NCBI RefSeq assembly: GCF_000942395.1
Contig: NZ_LN812103.1
Span: 1,100,906-1,164,905 of the forward strand
Reading direction: 5' to 3'
Length of the DNA: 64,000 nt
From: Risungbinella massiliensis
Lineage (GTDB): Bacteria; Bacillota; Bacilli; Thermoactinomycetales; Thermoactinomycetaceae
Shown: piece by piece, positions 42,877 to 51,411 of the stretch
Layout of the letters: every line of letters starts with the position of its first letter
How positions within the stretch are numbered: the stretch's first letter is position 1
Made by a program: the position numbers and the translations under genes
Notes under the pieces: generated by a model
What the model saw: only the letters and a program-made list of their open reading frames with translations
Database searches by the model: none
Told to the model about the DNA's origin: nothing

Positions 42877-43611
42877 ATGGAGATTGTAGTTGTAGCAGAT
42901 TTTGAAGAAATGTCAGAACGAGCAGCAGCAGATATCATTACGCTACTTAATGAAAAACCAGATTCTCTTATCAGCTTAGCAGCGGGCTCTACCCCGACAG
43001 GGACCTTGAAACGATTAGTAGAAGCTCAATCACAAGGAAAAGTTGATTTTTCTCAAGCTATTTTTGTGGGATTAGACGAGTGGGTAGGAATGGACCGCAC
43101 GGATGAGGGAAGTACACAACATTATCTCTATGATACCTTTTTCCGTCCCGCACAGATTCGAGAAGATCAAATTTTCTTCTTCGATGCCAAAGCAGCAGAT
43201 TTGGAACAAGAGTGTCAGAAGATTGATAGACTCATTGAAAAATATGGAGGGCTCGATCTCGTATTGTTAGGAATAGGGGTAAATGGACACTTAGGCCTCA
43301 ATGAACCAGGAGTCTCTCTGGAGTTAACGAGTCATGTAATGGATCTTAGTGAAACTACTAAACAAGTAGGGCAAAAATACTTTGCACAAGAAACAAAATT
43401 GGTACATGGAATTACGCTAGGATGTCAGCATTTTGTAGAGGCAGATAAGGTGATCCTTATTGCCAATGGAGAAGCAAAAGCAAATGCTGTAGCAGGTATG
43501 GTACAAGGAGAAATCACCTCAGATCTTCCAGCTTCTGTCTTGCAAAAGCATATGAATGCTATTGCTTATCTGGACAAGGCGGCAGCAGCACTATTAAAGA
43601 CAGATCAATAA
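42877..43611 (+). CDS. Amino-sugar-6-phosphate deaminase/isomerase, NagB/AgaI-like
   Basis: 244 residues, NagB/RpiA fold. SLAAGSTPTGTL (about 33-44) binds phosphate, FVGLDEWVGMDR holds the catalytic Asp, and GIGVNGHLGLNEPG holds the catalytic His. Last gene of the operon. It could act on galactosamine-6-phosphate (AgaI) or glucosamine-6-phosphate (NagB); the sequence alone does not decide, but its operon with AgaS and the aga PTS favours galactosamine. Confidence 0.85.
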   Translation: MEIVVVADFEEMSERAAADIITLLNEKPDSLISLAAGSTPTGTLKRLVEAQSQGKVDFSQAIFVGLDEWVGMDRTDEGSTQHYLYDTFFRPAQIREDQIFFFDAKAADLEQECQKIDRLIEKYGGLDLVLLGIGVNGHLGLNEPGVSLELTSHVMDLSETTKQVGQKYFAQETKLVHGITLGCQHFVEADKVILIANGEAKANAVAGMVQGEITSDLPASVLQKHMNAIAYLDKAAAALLKTDQ

Positions 43612-43639
43612 AAAAAGATGAAAGAAATAAAATGAATGT

Positions 43640-43676
43640 AGGTGCCTTTTGACACTATGCAAAAGGCATCTTTTTT
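43640..43676 (+). terminator. Rho-independent terminator of the aga operon
   Basis: AGGTGCCTTTTG and CAAAAGGCATCT pair (one G-U), followed by TTTTTT. Confidence 0.85.
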
Positions 43677-43740
43677 ATCATTGTTATTGTGATGAGATAT
43701 TGTTGAGGAAACGTTAATCAAATTCAAGAGGTGAAGACAT

Positions 43741-44070
43741 ATTAAGATTTTATTTATTTGTAGCAGGAACAAATGGCGTAGTCTAACTGCAGAAAAGATT
43801 TTTCATAGATTCAATAACTATGATGTAAGGTCTGTTGGTACAGAGGATGGTGCTAGAATAAAGGTTACAAGTGGACACATTGGTTGGGCTGACCTTATTT
43901 TTGTAATGGAAAAGAAACATCTTATACGACTTCAAGATAAGTTTGGTCCTATGCTCTCTAATAAAAAGATTAGAACTCTGGACATACCTGATGATTATGG
44001 TTTTATGGACGAAGAATTGATCGAAATACTTAAATCTAGAGTTTCCGAACATATAGATGTACCAGATTAA
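43741..44070 (+). CDS. Low-molecular-weight protein-tyrosine-phosphatase-like protein, apparent ATT start
   Basis: 109 residues from ATT 43741, seven bases after GAGGTG. The frame opens KILFICSRNKWRSLTAEKIF, giving the PTP loop C-x5-R-S (CSRNKWRS). The general-acid region is LDIPDDYGFMDEEL near residue 80. This matches the COG4551-type family, whose members begin M-x-K-I-L-F-x-C-S-R-N. No ATG, GTG or TTG stands at the expected place, so either ATT is used or the start codon was mutated and expression is lost. The body is free of stops. Confidence 0.7.
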   Translation: MKILFICSRNKWRSLTAEKIFHRFNNYDVRSVGTEDGARIKVTSGHIGWADLIFVMEKKHLIRLQDKFGPMLSNKKIRTLDIPDDYGFMDEELIEILKSRVSEHIDVPD

Positions 44071-44072
44071 CA

Positions 44073-44281
44073 TTAGATTCTCTAGCTACAAATAAATTTA
44101 GTTTGTGGGAAGAAGGTTATGCGTTGAACCATACAAACTACTTGGAAATATCTTTACTAAATAAAGAGAAAAAGGAGCTTTTAGATTTTGAAAGAATTTA
44201 ATAGGTAAGTATCCAGTTGAAGATAGGGAAGACCATATAAGTTTAAAAGTTGTTGCAGATAGGGTTAATATATTTAGATAA
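44073..44281 (+). pseudogene. Frameshifted gene remnant
   Basis: LDSLATNKFSLWEEGYALNH then TNYLEISLLNKEKKELLDFE runs to TAA 44199. Shifting the frame by one base near 44195 continues as LIGKYPVEDREDHISLKVVA then DRVNIFR to TAA 44279-44281. A single indel thus separates two halves of one protein of about 70 residues. It starts directly after the tyrosine-phosphatase-like gene. Family unknown; the 5' end is missing. Confidence 0.45.
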
Positions 44282-44352
44282 TTTTGTATGTTTATATTTA
44301 TTTTACTAATGATCGTGAAGTTGTAACACTAACAAAACGAGGAGGTTGAGAG

Positions 44353-45123
44353 ATGAAAATTGCAGCACTTTATGATATTCATGGAAATCTACCATCGTTG
44401 AACGCATTACTCGAAGAACTCAAAGAGGTGCAACCAGATTTAATCTTGGTGGGAGGAGATATCGTTTCTGGACCCATGCCTAGGCAAACGTTAGAACGTC
44501 TCTGTCAGCTTGGTGATCAGGTTGGCTTTATTCGTGGCAATGGGGATCGGGAAGTTGTCATGGCTTATGATGGTCAGCCTCTTTCCCCTAATATGTCAGA
44601 GAAAGGGCGTGAAAAGACACGCTGGGTTGCTGAACAATTAACACGTTCCCAACGTGATTTTTTGGCTCAGTTACCAGACAAGATTACACTTCATGTTAAG
44701 GGACTGGGTGATGTCTTATTTTGTCATGCCACACCACGTAGTGACGAAGAGATTTTTACACCGATTACCTCACAGGAGCGACTATCTAGCATCTTTAAAG
44801 GTATTGAGCATCCGATTGTTGTGTGTGGACATACCCATATACAGTTTAAGCTGCAAGTAGGAGATGTGTGTATTTTGAATGCTGGGAGCGTAGGAATGCC
44901 CTATGCTGATCGACCAGGTGCGTACTGGCTACTACTAAGCCCAGAAGGATATGAGTTCCGTAGGACGATGTACGATGTCGAGTCGGCTGCGCAAGAGATA
45001 AAAGATAGTGGGGATCCACAAGCACAGGATTTCGCTGAACAAAATGTACTCACTATACCGACTGCTATTGAGGCAATGGAAGTCTTAGAAAGCATGGCAA
45101 AGCATCAAGGATCGCACGAATGA
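44353..45123 (+). CDS. Metallophosphoesterase (YfcE-like family)
   Basis: 256 residues, ATG with GAGGAGG upstream. Motifs: YDIHGNLPSLNALL (residues 7-20), VGGDIVSGPMP, IRGNGDREVV, LFCHATPRSDEE, VVCGHTHIQF and NAGSVGMPYADRPGAY. All metal ligands are in place. Related in architecture to the gene at 37146 but clearly diverged. Substrate unknown. Monocistronic. Confidence 0.85.
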   Translation: MKIAALYDIHGNLPSLNALLEELKEVQPDLILVGGDIVSGPMPRQTLERLCQLGDQVGFIRGNGDREVVMAYDGQPLSPNMSEKGREKTRWVAEQLTRSQRDFLAQLPDKITLHVKGLGDVLFCHATPRSDEEIFTPITSQERLSSIFKGIEHPIVVCGHTHIQFKLQVGDVCILNAGSVGMPYADRPGAYWLLLSPEGYEFRRTMYDVESAAQEIKDSGDPQAQDFAEQNVLTIPTAIEAMEVLESMAKHQGSHE

Positions 45124-45131
45124 GAGAAGTG

Positions 45132-45230
45132 CTAAGTAATTTCTTTATGAGCGAGGAGATATAACCCCATAGCTTCAAGCACCTGTTTTGCAAAGCATTT
45201 TAATGCCACAGCCTTCTCGATCAAGCAGCG
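45132..45230 (-). pseudogene. Possible C-terminal gene remnant
   Basis: Minus strand to TAG 45132 reads IEKAVALKCFAKQVLEAMGL then YLLAHKEIT, helical and protein-like, with no start codon or ribosome-binding site and stops just upstream. The rest of 45124-45327 shows nothing else. Confidence 0.25.
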
Positions 45231-45327
45231 GCATCACTACTGTAATCAGCTCTATAAATAGATAGGTAATTATATTGATTGGAGATGCATATATAGAAGT
45301 TCTGTACAAAGGCCTCTTTCTTTACAG

Positions 45328-45387
45328 AAAAAAAGCCACTGGCGATCTGTTGGTCATTTTAGACTGGGAACAGATCGTGGTGGCTTT
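45328..45387 (-). terminator. Terminator of the acetate symporter operon
   Basis: On the minus strand GAAAGCCACCACGATCTGTT pairs with AACAGATCGCCAGTGGCTTTT (a small mismatch in the middle), ending TTTTTTTCTG. Confidence 0.7.
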
Positions 45388-45398
45388 CTTCCTTTATC

Positions 45399-46937
45399 TT
45401 ATGCTTCTTTTTTGATTCCCGTGTTGGCTTGGACTAATATCTCATCAAACTTCTTGTCGTCCGTTTCTTTGGAAGTCAAAATTGTTCCGAGATATGCAGC
45501 CAAGAAGCCGAGTGGAATGGAGATAATTCCAGGGTTGGTAAGAGAAATGAGTGGCTCTCCAACTAAAATTGCTTTTCCAGGAGTAGGATCCCAAATATTA
45601 GGGCTAATCGCTACTAGGATCAGAGAGCTAAAGAGACCAACTAGCATTCCTGAAATAGCTCCAGTTGTATTAAATCTACGCCAGAAGATCGTGTACAAGA
45701 TGACAGGAAGGTTGGCACTAGCCGCGACGGCAAAGGCGAGTCCAACGAGAAATGCCACATTCAACTTTTGGGCAAACAGGGCGAGGAGAATCGAGATGAC
45801 CGCCACACCTACCGAAGCCCATTTTGCGGCTAACATTTGCTCTTTTTCGGAAGCAGTTCCCCCACGAAGTATATGATTATAAAAATCGTGAGCAAAGGCA
45901 GAGGCAGCAGATAAAACAAGACCTGCAACGACAGCTAAGATGGTGGCAAAAGCAACAGCAGAAACAAAGGCAAACAGGAAATCTCCACCCAGAGCCTTCG
46001 CCAACAGTGGGGCTGCCATATTTCCAGCTGCATTGGCTTCGATAATTACATCATGTCCCACAAACGCAGCAGCACCAAATCCAAGGAAGATGGTCAAGAC
46101 ATAAAAGATCCCAATGATCCATGTTGCGTTTACGACAGAACTACGCGCGGTAGGGGCGTCTTTGACAGTGAAGAACCGGATCAAAATATGAGGAAGGCCT
46201 GCAGTTCCCAATACGAGACCTAAATTGAGTGAGAGAGTGTCCAAACCATCTTTAAACTTATTTCCTGGATTTAGGAATGCTTCTCCAAGTGGAGTAGCAG
46301 TTCGCATCTCATCAAACATCTTAAATAAGTTGAAATCAAATTTAGCTAGTACCATGATCGAGATCAGAAAGGTACCTGTCATCAATAGAACTGCTTTGAC
46401 GATCTGAACCCAGCTTGTCGCAATCATCCCTCCAAATACGACATAGATGGTCATCAAAGTTCCTACGATGAGAACGGAAGTCACATAGTCTAAACCGAGT
46501 AGTAATTTAATGAGGGCGCCAGCCCCCACCAACTGAGCAATCATATAGAAGATGGAGATAGCAACGGAGTTGAGTGCAGCTACCCCACGAATATTTTTTT
46601 GGTCAAATCGAGCTGCAATCATATCAGCCATTGTGTACTTTCCAAGATTACGAAGTGGTTCTGCGACAAGATAGAGAACAACGAGATAGGCTACTAGAAA
46701 GCCAATACTATAGAAGAATCCATCAAAACCTGAAAGCGCTATCATACCAGCGATCCCTAAAAAGGAAGCAGCAGACATATAGTCTCCAGCGATCGCCAAT
46801 CCATTTTGCCATCCAGTTAATCCTCCGCCAGCTGTATAAAATTCACTCGTGGTATTAGTACGTTTTGCAGCGAAATAGGTGATCAAGAGAGTTCCCATGA
46901 CGATGAGCAAAAAGAGCCAGAATGCAGTGGTATTCAT
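45399..46937 (-). CDS. actP: Cation/acetate symporter, SSS family
   Basis: 512 residues, thirteen-helix sodium:solute symporter. Signature regions: TTSEFYTAGGGLTGWQNGLA and IAGDYMSAASFLGIAGMIAL (residues 27-66), then AGLPHILIRFFTVKDA (about 245). Its start overlaps the stop of the DUF485 gene by 4 bases. The pair matches the yjcH-actP arrangement for acetate or short-chain carboxylate uptake; other carboxylates are possible. Confidence 0.85.
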   Translation of the reverse strand: MNTTAFWLFLLIVMGTLLITYFAAKRTNTTSEFYTAGGGLTGWQNGLAIAGDYMSAASFLGIAGMIALSGFDGFFYSIGFLVAYLVVLYLVAEPLRNLGKYTMADMIAARFDQKNIRGVAALNSVAISIFYMIAQLVGAGALIKLLLGLDYVTSVLIVGTLMTIYVVFGGMIATSWVQIVKAVLLMTGTFLISIMVLAKFDFNLFKMFDEMRTATPLGEAFLNPGNKFKDGLDTLSLNLGLVLGTAGLPHILIRFFTVKDAPTARSSVVNATWIIGIFYVLTIFLGFGAAAFVGHDVIIEANAAGNMAAPLLAKALGGDFLFAFVSAVAFATILAVVAGLVLSAASAFAHDFYNHILRGGTASEKEQMLAAKWASVGVAVISILLALFAQKLNVAFLVGLAFAVAASANLPVILYTIFWRRFNTTGAISGMLVGLFSSLILVAISPNIWDPTPGKAILVGEPLISLTNPGIISIPLGFLAAYLGTILTSKETDDKKFDEILVQANTGIKKEA

Positions 46938-47242
46938 GCTACTTCTCCTTCCTTTTGGTGGTTCTCTTTGATCTGGTCTACTATTTGGTCAAACTCTTTT
47001 GCTTTGCGGTTATACACGATACAACAAGCCCAAGTCATGATGAATTGCAAAAAGGCAAACACCCACGCCCAACTAATGGAACCGATAGCAGGTTTGTTTA
47101 AAAAGGTGAAATAAGAGGTAAAAATGGGAAGTGCAAAATAGAAGAGAAAAAAGAAAATCGACATCGGAACGATAAAGGCTTTTTTCTTTTTCAGAAGCAG
47201 TTGGAAGTCAGATGATTTTGCAATTTTTTCCATGAAGGTCAC
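46934..47242 (-). CDS. DUF485 membrane protein, partner of ActP
   Basis: 102 residues with two membrane segments (about 23-45 and 58-82). SSDFQLLLKKKKAFIVPMSI and FTFLNKPAIGSISWAWVFAF are the DUF485 hallmarks (YjcH/YwcB). First gene of the two-gene operon, with GAGGTGA before the ATG. Its exact role in transport is not known. Confidence 0.85.
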   Translation of the reverse strand: MTFMEKIAKSSDFQLLLKKKKAFIVPMSIFFFLFYFALPIFTSYFTFLNKPAIGSISWAWVFAFLQFIMTWACCIVYNRKAKEFDQIVDQIKENHQKEGEVA

Positions 47243-47416
47243 CTCTTGAAAATAGGTTTTTTGTTCTACTTTAAAATATAGTTAATTCACATAATTGTCT
47301 ATAAATATTTGCTATTTCGTTAAATTTTCCGAGAGGTTTGTGCTTGAGAAATTGGCAAAAGTATATGTTTGATAATATATACTATTTGGGAAATAGAGTG
47401 AGAAGGGGTGGATATA

Positions 47417-47908
47417 GTGAATCAAAATGAATATGAATGGGTAAAACAGACTCGTGAAGTACTTCTAAACTTTTGTAGTGAATTAGATCAAAATGACTTT
47501 ACTCGCCAAATGGATGGGTTCGGTTTTCAAAGTGTGCGGGAGGCACTGGTACACATAGCAGACTGTTATAATGGTTGGCTTGGCTCATTTATCTTATTAA
47601 AAACAAAGAATCCAAAAACTTCAAAAGAGGACTTGCTACAACTCGGTTTAGATGACATAAAGGTACGATTTGAATATGTAGATTCTTTAGTAAATGAGGT
47701 ATTTGAAGTATTCACAGATCACATGAATGAGCCGGTTCAGAAGAAAATTCCTTGGAGACAAGAAGGGGAGATGGTATCCCTCACCCCTGGTAAATTGCTA
47801 ACGCATACGATTACTCACGAATTCCATCATAAAGGGCAGATTGTAGCTATGTTACGCCAGATGGGGTATGAACCTCCAAATACAGATGTGTTAGGAACTA
47901 AGGATTAG
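47417..47908 (+). CDS. DinB-family putative metal-dependent enzyme
   Basis: 163 residues from GTG 47417 (AAGGGGTGG upstream; an earlier GTG at 47408 overlaps it). Four-helix DinB/YfiT fold. Histidines at the usual metal positions: ALVHIADCYNGWLGS (about 47) and THTITHEFHHKGQIVAMLRQ (about 130-150). Ends PPNTDVLG, the common C-terminus. Members include thiol transferases for bacillithiol and others; substrate unknown. Confidence 0.8.
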   Translation: MNQNEYEWVKQTREVLLNFCSELDQNDFTRQMDGFGFQSVREALVHIADCYNGWLGSFILLKTKNPKTSKEDLLQLGLDDIKVRFEYVDSLVNEVFEVFTDHMNEPVQKKIPWRQEGEMVSLTPGKLLTHTITHEFHHKGQIVAMLRQMGYEPPNTDVLGTKD

Positions 47909-47988
47909 AAAGAGAGTACATGTGGTATTTTTGTTTGGTAGAAGAAACTCAGCAGTCAGGATAATCTTATATCCGTTCAAAGCGAGAA

Positions 47989-48023
47989 GGCAGCAAACTC
48001 CAAAATATGGATGCTGCTTTTTG
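47989..48023 (+). terminator. Probable terminator of the DinB gene
   Basis: GGCAGCA and TGCTGC with an internal CCA/TGG pair, followed by TTTTTG. The region 48024-48225 up to the next gene shows no further clear feature. Confidence 0.55.
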
Positions 48024-48225
48024 TTGTTGTCTGAAAAGCATCACTGCATTTTATACCTAAATTCTGAGAATTGTTTCCTTATATATAGGGGAGCGTATGC
48101 CTGTTATCAAGCAGAAAAGGTTTTGAGAAATACGGATTTTAAATAAATTACAAAGAAGCACATGGAAATGAATACTATCATTATACGTTACACATTTTAT
48201 AGGAGATCGAGGGAGGGATCTTTAG

Positions 48226-49755
48226 TTGGTGTGGATTCTTTGGCTCTACATAATAAATTCACTATTGATATTAATCATAGCAATTCGCGAAGCACGCAGG
48301 CCAGCTAAGGCTTTGAATTGGGTAGCCATTTGTCTTGTTTTGCCTGTCATCGGTTTTGGACTCTATCTTAGCACCTCAAACCCCGTGCGTATTCGTCGAG
48401 AAAGATTGACTTCTCCTAATAACGAGTCAGACACGTTGCCTGATTCATTTAGCCGTTCTGCATCGATTATTGCTCATACTTTACGCAATTTGACCGTAAA
48501 TGGCCTTCGGACTGGCCGAGTTCAGGTGCTCACGAACGGTATGGAAACATATGAGAAACTCATTGAAGCGCTACAGAACGCACAAAATACGATTAATCTG
48601 GAATATTTCATATACCGGGATGACCAAATTGGTAGAAGAATCACGGATCTGCTAATTGAACGATCCACAGCTGGTGTACAGGTTCGCTTTATAAGAGACG
48701 GTTGGGGGAGTCGAAAATTTCCACAGCAGCAGATCAATCGGATGATGGGTGCTGGGATTGAATGCCGTATATTTTTTCCAATGCGCTTCCCGTGGGTATT
48801 GTCCAATTGGAATTATCGGGATCATTGCAAAATCGTTGTAATAGACGGAAAGGAATCTTTTACAGGTGGTATCAATGTTGGGGATGAATACACCGGTTTA
48901 AAGCCGAATGTCGGATTTTGGCGCGACACCCACGTGCGAATTGTAGGGGAAGTTGCAGACGATTTGCAGGCTATTTTTGACGCACATTGGAAGATCGTTT
49001 CGCCGGAACGGATGAAGATGAGGACACATCCGAACAGAAAAACGGAGGATACGCAAGAAACCATTCAGCGTTCAAAGCATATATCGCAGAACATCGCTCC
49101 ATATAGCAAATCTGCTCGTTTAGGATTGCCAACAGAATTTGGCACTGAGTTGGGCACCATGAATCGCAACGATATAGATAACGACCCGAGCACAAAGGCG
49201 TTACAGCAAGCGTATGTGCAGACCTTGGAAGGTAATCCTGGAATTCCTACTCAAATTATTCGGCAGGCTTACTTCATTTGCCTGACACAAGCGACCCAGT
49301 CTATTGACATCACTACCCCCTACTTTGTGCCCGATGCAGATATCATTATGGCGATCAAAACAGCCGTAGCACGAGGTGTGCGTGTAAGATTATTGGTTCC
49401 TCACCAAGTAGTTCCCAAAATCGTGGGCCCTGCAAGTCGGACCTACTACGGAGAATTGTTGGAAGCTGGGGTTGAAATCTATCAGTACAGCAAAGGCATG
49501 TTGCACGCAAAAGTGATGATCATCGATGAGGAGATTGCTGAAGTAGGTGCGGCAAACTATGACATGAGAAGCTTTCGCCTAGATTATGAGGTTTGCGAAG
49601 TCTTGTATAGTGCTCATGTGGCACAGGAACTTACCAAGCAATTCGAGCGTGATCTCACTAATTCCATACCGTTGAGAATGGATGATTTGCTACATCGTCC
49701 CCTTTCACAGCGTATGATGGACCAAGTTGCTCGCTTGTTATCTCCGTTGTTATAA
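48226..49755 (+). CDS. cls: Cardiolipin synthase (phospholipase D family)
   Basis: 509 residues from TTG 48226 or GTG 48229 (GGGAGGGA upstream). Two N-terminal membrane segments (residues 1-20 and 28-50). The two HKD motifs are HCKIVVIDGKESFTGGINVG (about residue 200) and HAKVMIIDEEIAEVGAANYD (about 425). Joins two phosphatidylglycerol molecules into cardiolipin at the membrane. An insert of about 60 residues between the HKD halves (272-320, polar) is a little longer than usual. Confidence 0.9.
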   Translation: MVWILWLYIINSLLILIIAIREARRPAKALNWVAICLVLPVIGFGLYLSTSNPVRIRRERLTSPNNESDTLPDSFSRSASIIAHTLRNLTVNGLRTGRVQVLTNGMETYEKLIEALQNAQNTINLEYFIYRDDQIGRRITDLLIERSTAGVQVRFIRDGWGSRKFPQQQINRMMGAGIECRIFFPMRFPWVLSNWNYRDHCKIVVIDGKESFTGGINVGDEYTGLKPNVGFWRDTHVRIVGEVADDLQAIFDAHWKIVSPERMKMRTHPNRKTEDTQETIQRSKHISQNIAPYSKSARLGLPTEFGTELGTMNRNDIDNDPSTKALQQAYVQTLEGNPGIPTQIIRQAYFICLTQATQSIDITTPYFVPDADIIMAIKTAVARGVRVRLLVPHQVVPKIVGPASRTYYGELLEAGVEIYQYSKGMLHAKVMIIDEEIAEVGAANYDMRSFRLDYEVCEVLYSAHVAQELTKQFERDLTNSIPLRMDDLLHRPLSQRMMDQVARLLSPLL

Positions 49756-49778
49756 CGAAGCAGTCTTGAATTCAAAAT

Positions 49779-49808
49779 AAGATGCCTCTTTTTCGTTAGA
49801 GGCATCTT
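49779..49808. terminator. Bidirectional terminator between cls and the GntP permease
   Basis: AAGATGCCTCT and AGAGGCATCTT, perfect 11-base arms, 8-base loop, between converging genes. T tracts are weak on both sides. Confidence 0.6.
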
Positions 49809-49850
49809 GTATGAAAAATTTTTCCTAAATTATTTGATTTGCCAAATTTC

Positions 49851-51257
49851 TTACACCAACCCTGTTATGAGAGTGAATGCGATCAAGAGTGGTACTACCA
49901 ACGTTTTGATCACGGTGATCGCAAAGATATCTCCATACGATTGACGGTGTGTTAGACCACAGATAGCAAGTAATGTGATAACCGCTCCGTTGTGTGGTAA
50001 AGTATCCATGCCTCCAGCAGACATCGAGGCGATCCGATGGAGCAATTCGGGACTAATACCGGCAGCATTTGCCCACTCTAGATATTTGGCACCCATCGTA
50101 TCTAGGGCAATACTCATTCCACCAGAAGCAGAACCGGTAATCCCTGCTAAAATGTTGATAGATAGTGCTTCGGAAATGAGTGGATTTGTTTTCATCGATA
50201 ACAGGAAATCGGAGACGGTTTGGAAACCAGGTAGGCTGGAGATTACATTACCAAAGCCAACCTCTGATGCCGTATTCATAATGGCAAGTAAGGAACCTAC
50301 TGCACCTGCAGTCAGAGTATTTGCTAATCCAAACCCTTTATTTTCTTTACCATTTTCCCCATTACGCTTATATTTCCATTGGATAAAAATAGTGAAGAGA
50401 ACCCCTATAGTTAGAGCAACGATCAGAGACCATACTCCTAGGACGCTTTCTACTTTTAGCCCAGGATAATTGGCAATGATAGAAGCTGGATACCAATCAC
50501 TTAGAATATATTTGGTTAAGATAAAATTTCCACCAAGTACTAATATTAGCGGAACAAGAGCCAATCCAAAAGGAGGTAACTTTTCATCGGAACTAATTTC
50601 GGGTTCATTGAGTGTATGAGACCCGTATCCTTCTCCTGCGGCTACCAATTTATTTTTTCTACGATTGAGCCACCATAACCCAGCGCCTGCTACAATGATC
50701 GCACCCAGAGTTCCCGTGATGGGAGCTGCTAGAGATGTCGTGTTAAAATACGTTGTTGGAATGGTGTTTTGGACTTGTGGAGTACCGGGAAGTGCATCCA
50801 TTGTAAATGTAAAAGCCCCTAAAGCGATCGTAGCTGGGATAAGACGTTTGGGAATATTGGCTTCACGGAATACAGCTGCAGCAAACGGATAAACCGCAAA
50901 TGCTACTACAAAGAGGCTAACTCCTCCATAGGTAAGAACTGCACAAGTAAGGACAACGGATAGGATTGCCTGATTTTTTCCTAGCTTTTGGATTAGGGTG
51001 CGGGCAATCGAGCGAGCAGCACCACTGTCGTCCATCACTTTTCCAAAGATAGCACCCAAAAGGAAAATCGGGAAGTATAACTTGATATAGTTTACTGCTT
51101 TCACCATAAAGACTTCCGTAAAGGTAGGAAGGAGCGGGAGACCAGAGAGAACCGCAGCGAGTAACGCAAAGATCGGTGCAAATAAAATGACCGGGTAACC
51201 ACGGTATGCAACGAAAATGAGGAGTCCTAGCGCTAGAAAAATTCCTAAAACTGCCAA
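49851..51257 (-). CDS. GntP-family permease, probable 3-hydroxybutyrate importer
   Basis: 468 residues, about twelve membrane segments. GntP/CitMHS-superfamily features: MAVLGIFLALGLLIFVAYRG start, GKVMDDSGAARSIARTL (about 70), SASGGMSIALDTMG and GMDTLPHNGAVITLLAI near 400. The family moves gluconate or short hydroxyacids with protons. The divergent gene encodes a 3-hydroxybutyrate dehydrogenase, and the Bacillus homologue YxjC is annotated as a hydroxybutyrate permease, so that substrate is likely. Confidence 0.8.
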   Translation of the reverse strand: MAVLGIFLALGLLIFVAYRGYPVILFAPIFALLAAVLSGLPLLPTFTEVFMVKAVNYIKLYFPIFLLGAIFGKVMDDSGAARSIARTLIQKLGKNQAILSVVLTCAVLTYGGVSLFVVAFAVYPFAAAVFREANIPKRLIPATIALGAFTFTMDALPGTPQVQNTIPTTYFNTTSLAAPITGTLGAIIVAGAGLWWLNRRKNKLVAAGEGYGSHTLNEPEISSDEKLPPFGLALVPLILVLGGNFILTKYILSDWYPASIIANYPGLKVESVLGVWSLIVALTIGVLFTIFIQWKYKRNGENGKENKGFGLANTLTAGAVGSLLAIMNTASEVGFGNVISSLPGFQTVSDFLLSMKTNPLISEALSINILAGITGSASGGMSIALDTMGAKYLEWANAAGISPELLHRIASMSAGGMDTLPHNGAVITLLAICGLTHRQSYGDIFAITVIKTLVVPLLIAFTLITGLV

Positions 51258-51411
51258 TGAAAAGCCTCCTTTGTTGTAAGCCCTTACATAAAAAATGTGA
51301 AAAAAGTGTGTCTGTATAAATATTATATAATAGATAATATTCTTGCAATATATTATATTAAAAATATAGCCTTCTATTTTAAGAATGAATTAGTTAAGGA
51401 GGAGAATTCAG

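Noticed and set aside
47922-48146. Plus-strand 74-codon frame after the DinB gene
   Set aside because: It overlaps the terminator at 47989-48023, lacks a ribosome-binding site, and only its last 18 residues look protein-like.
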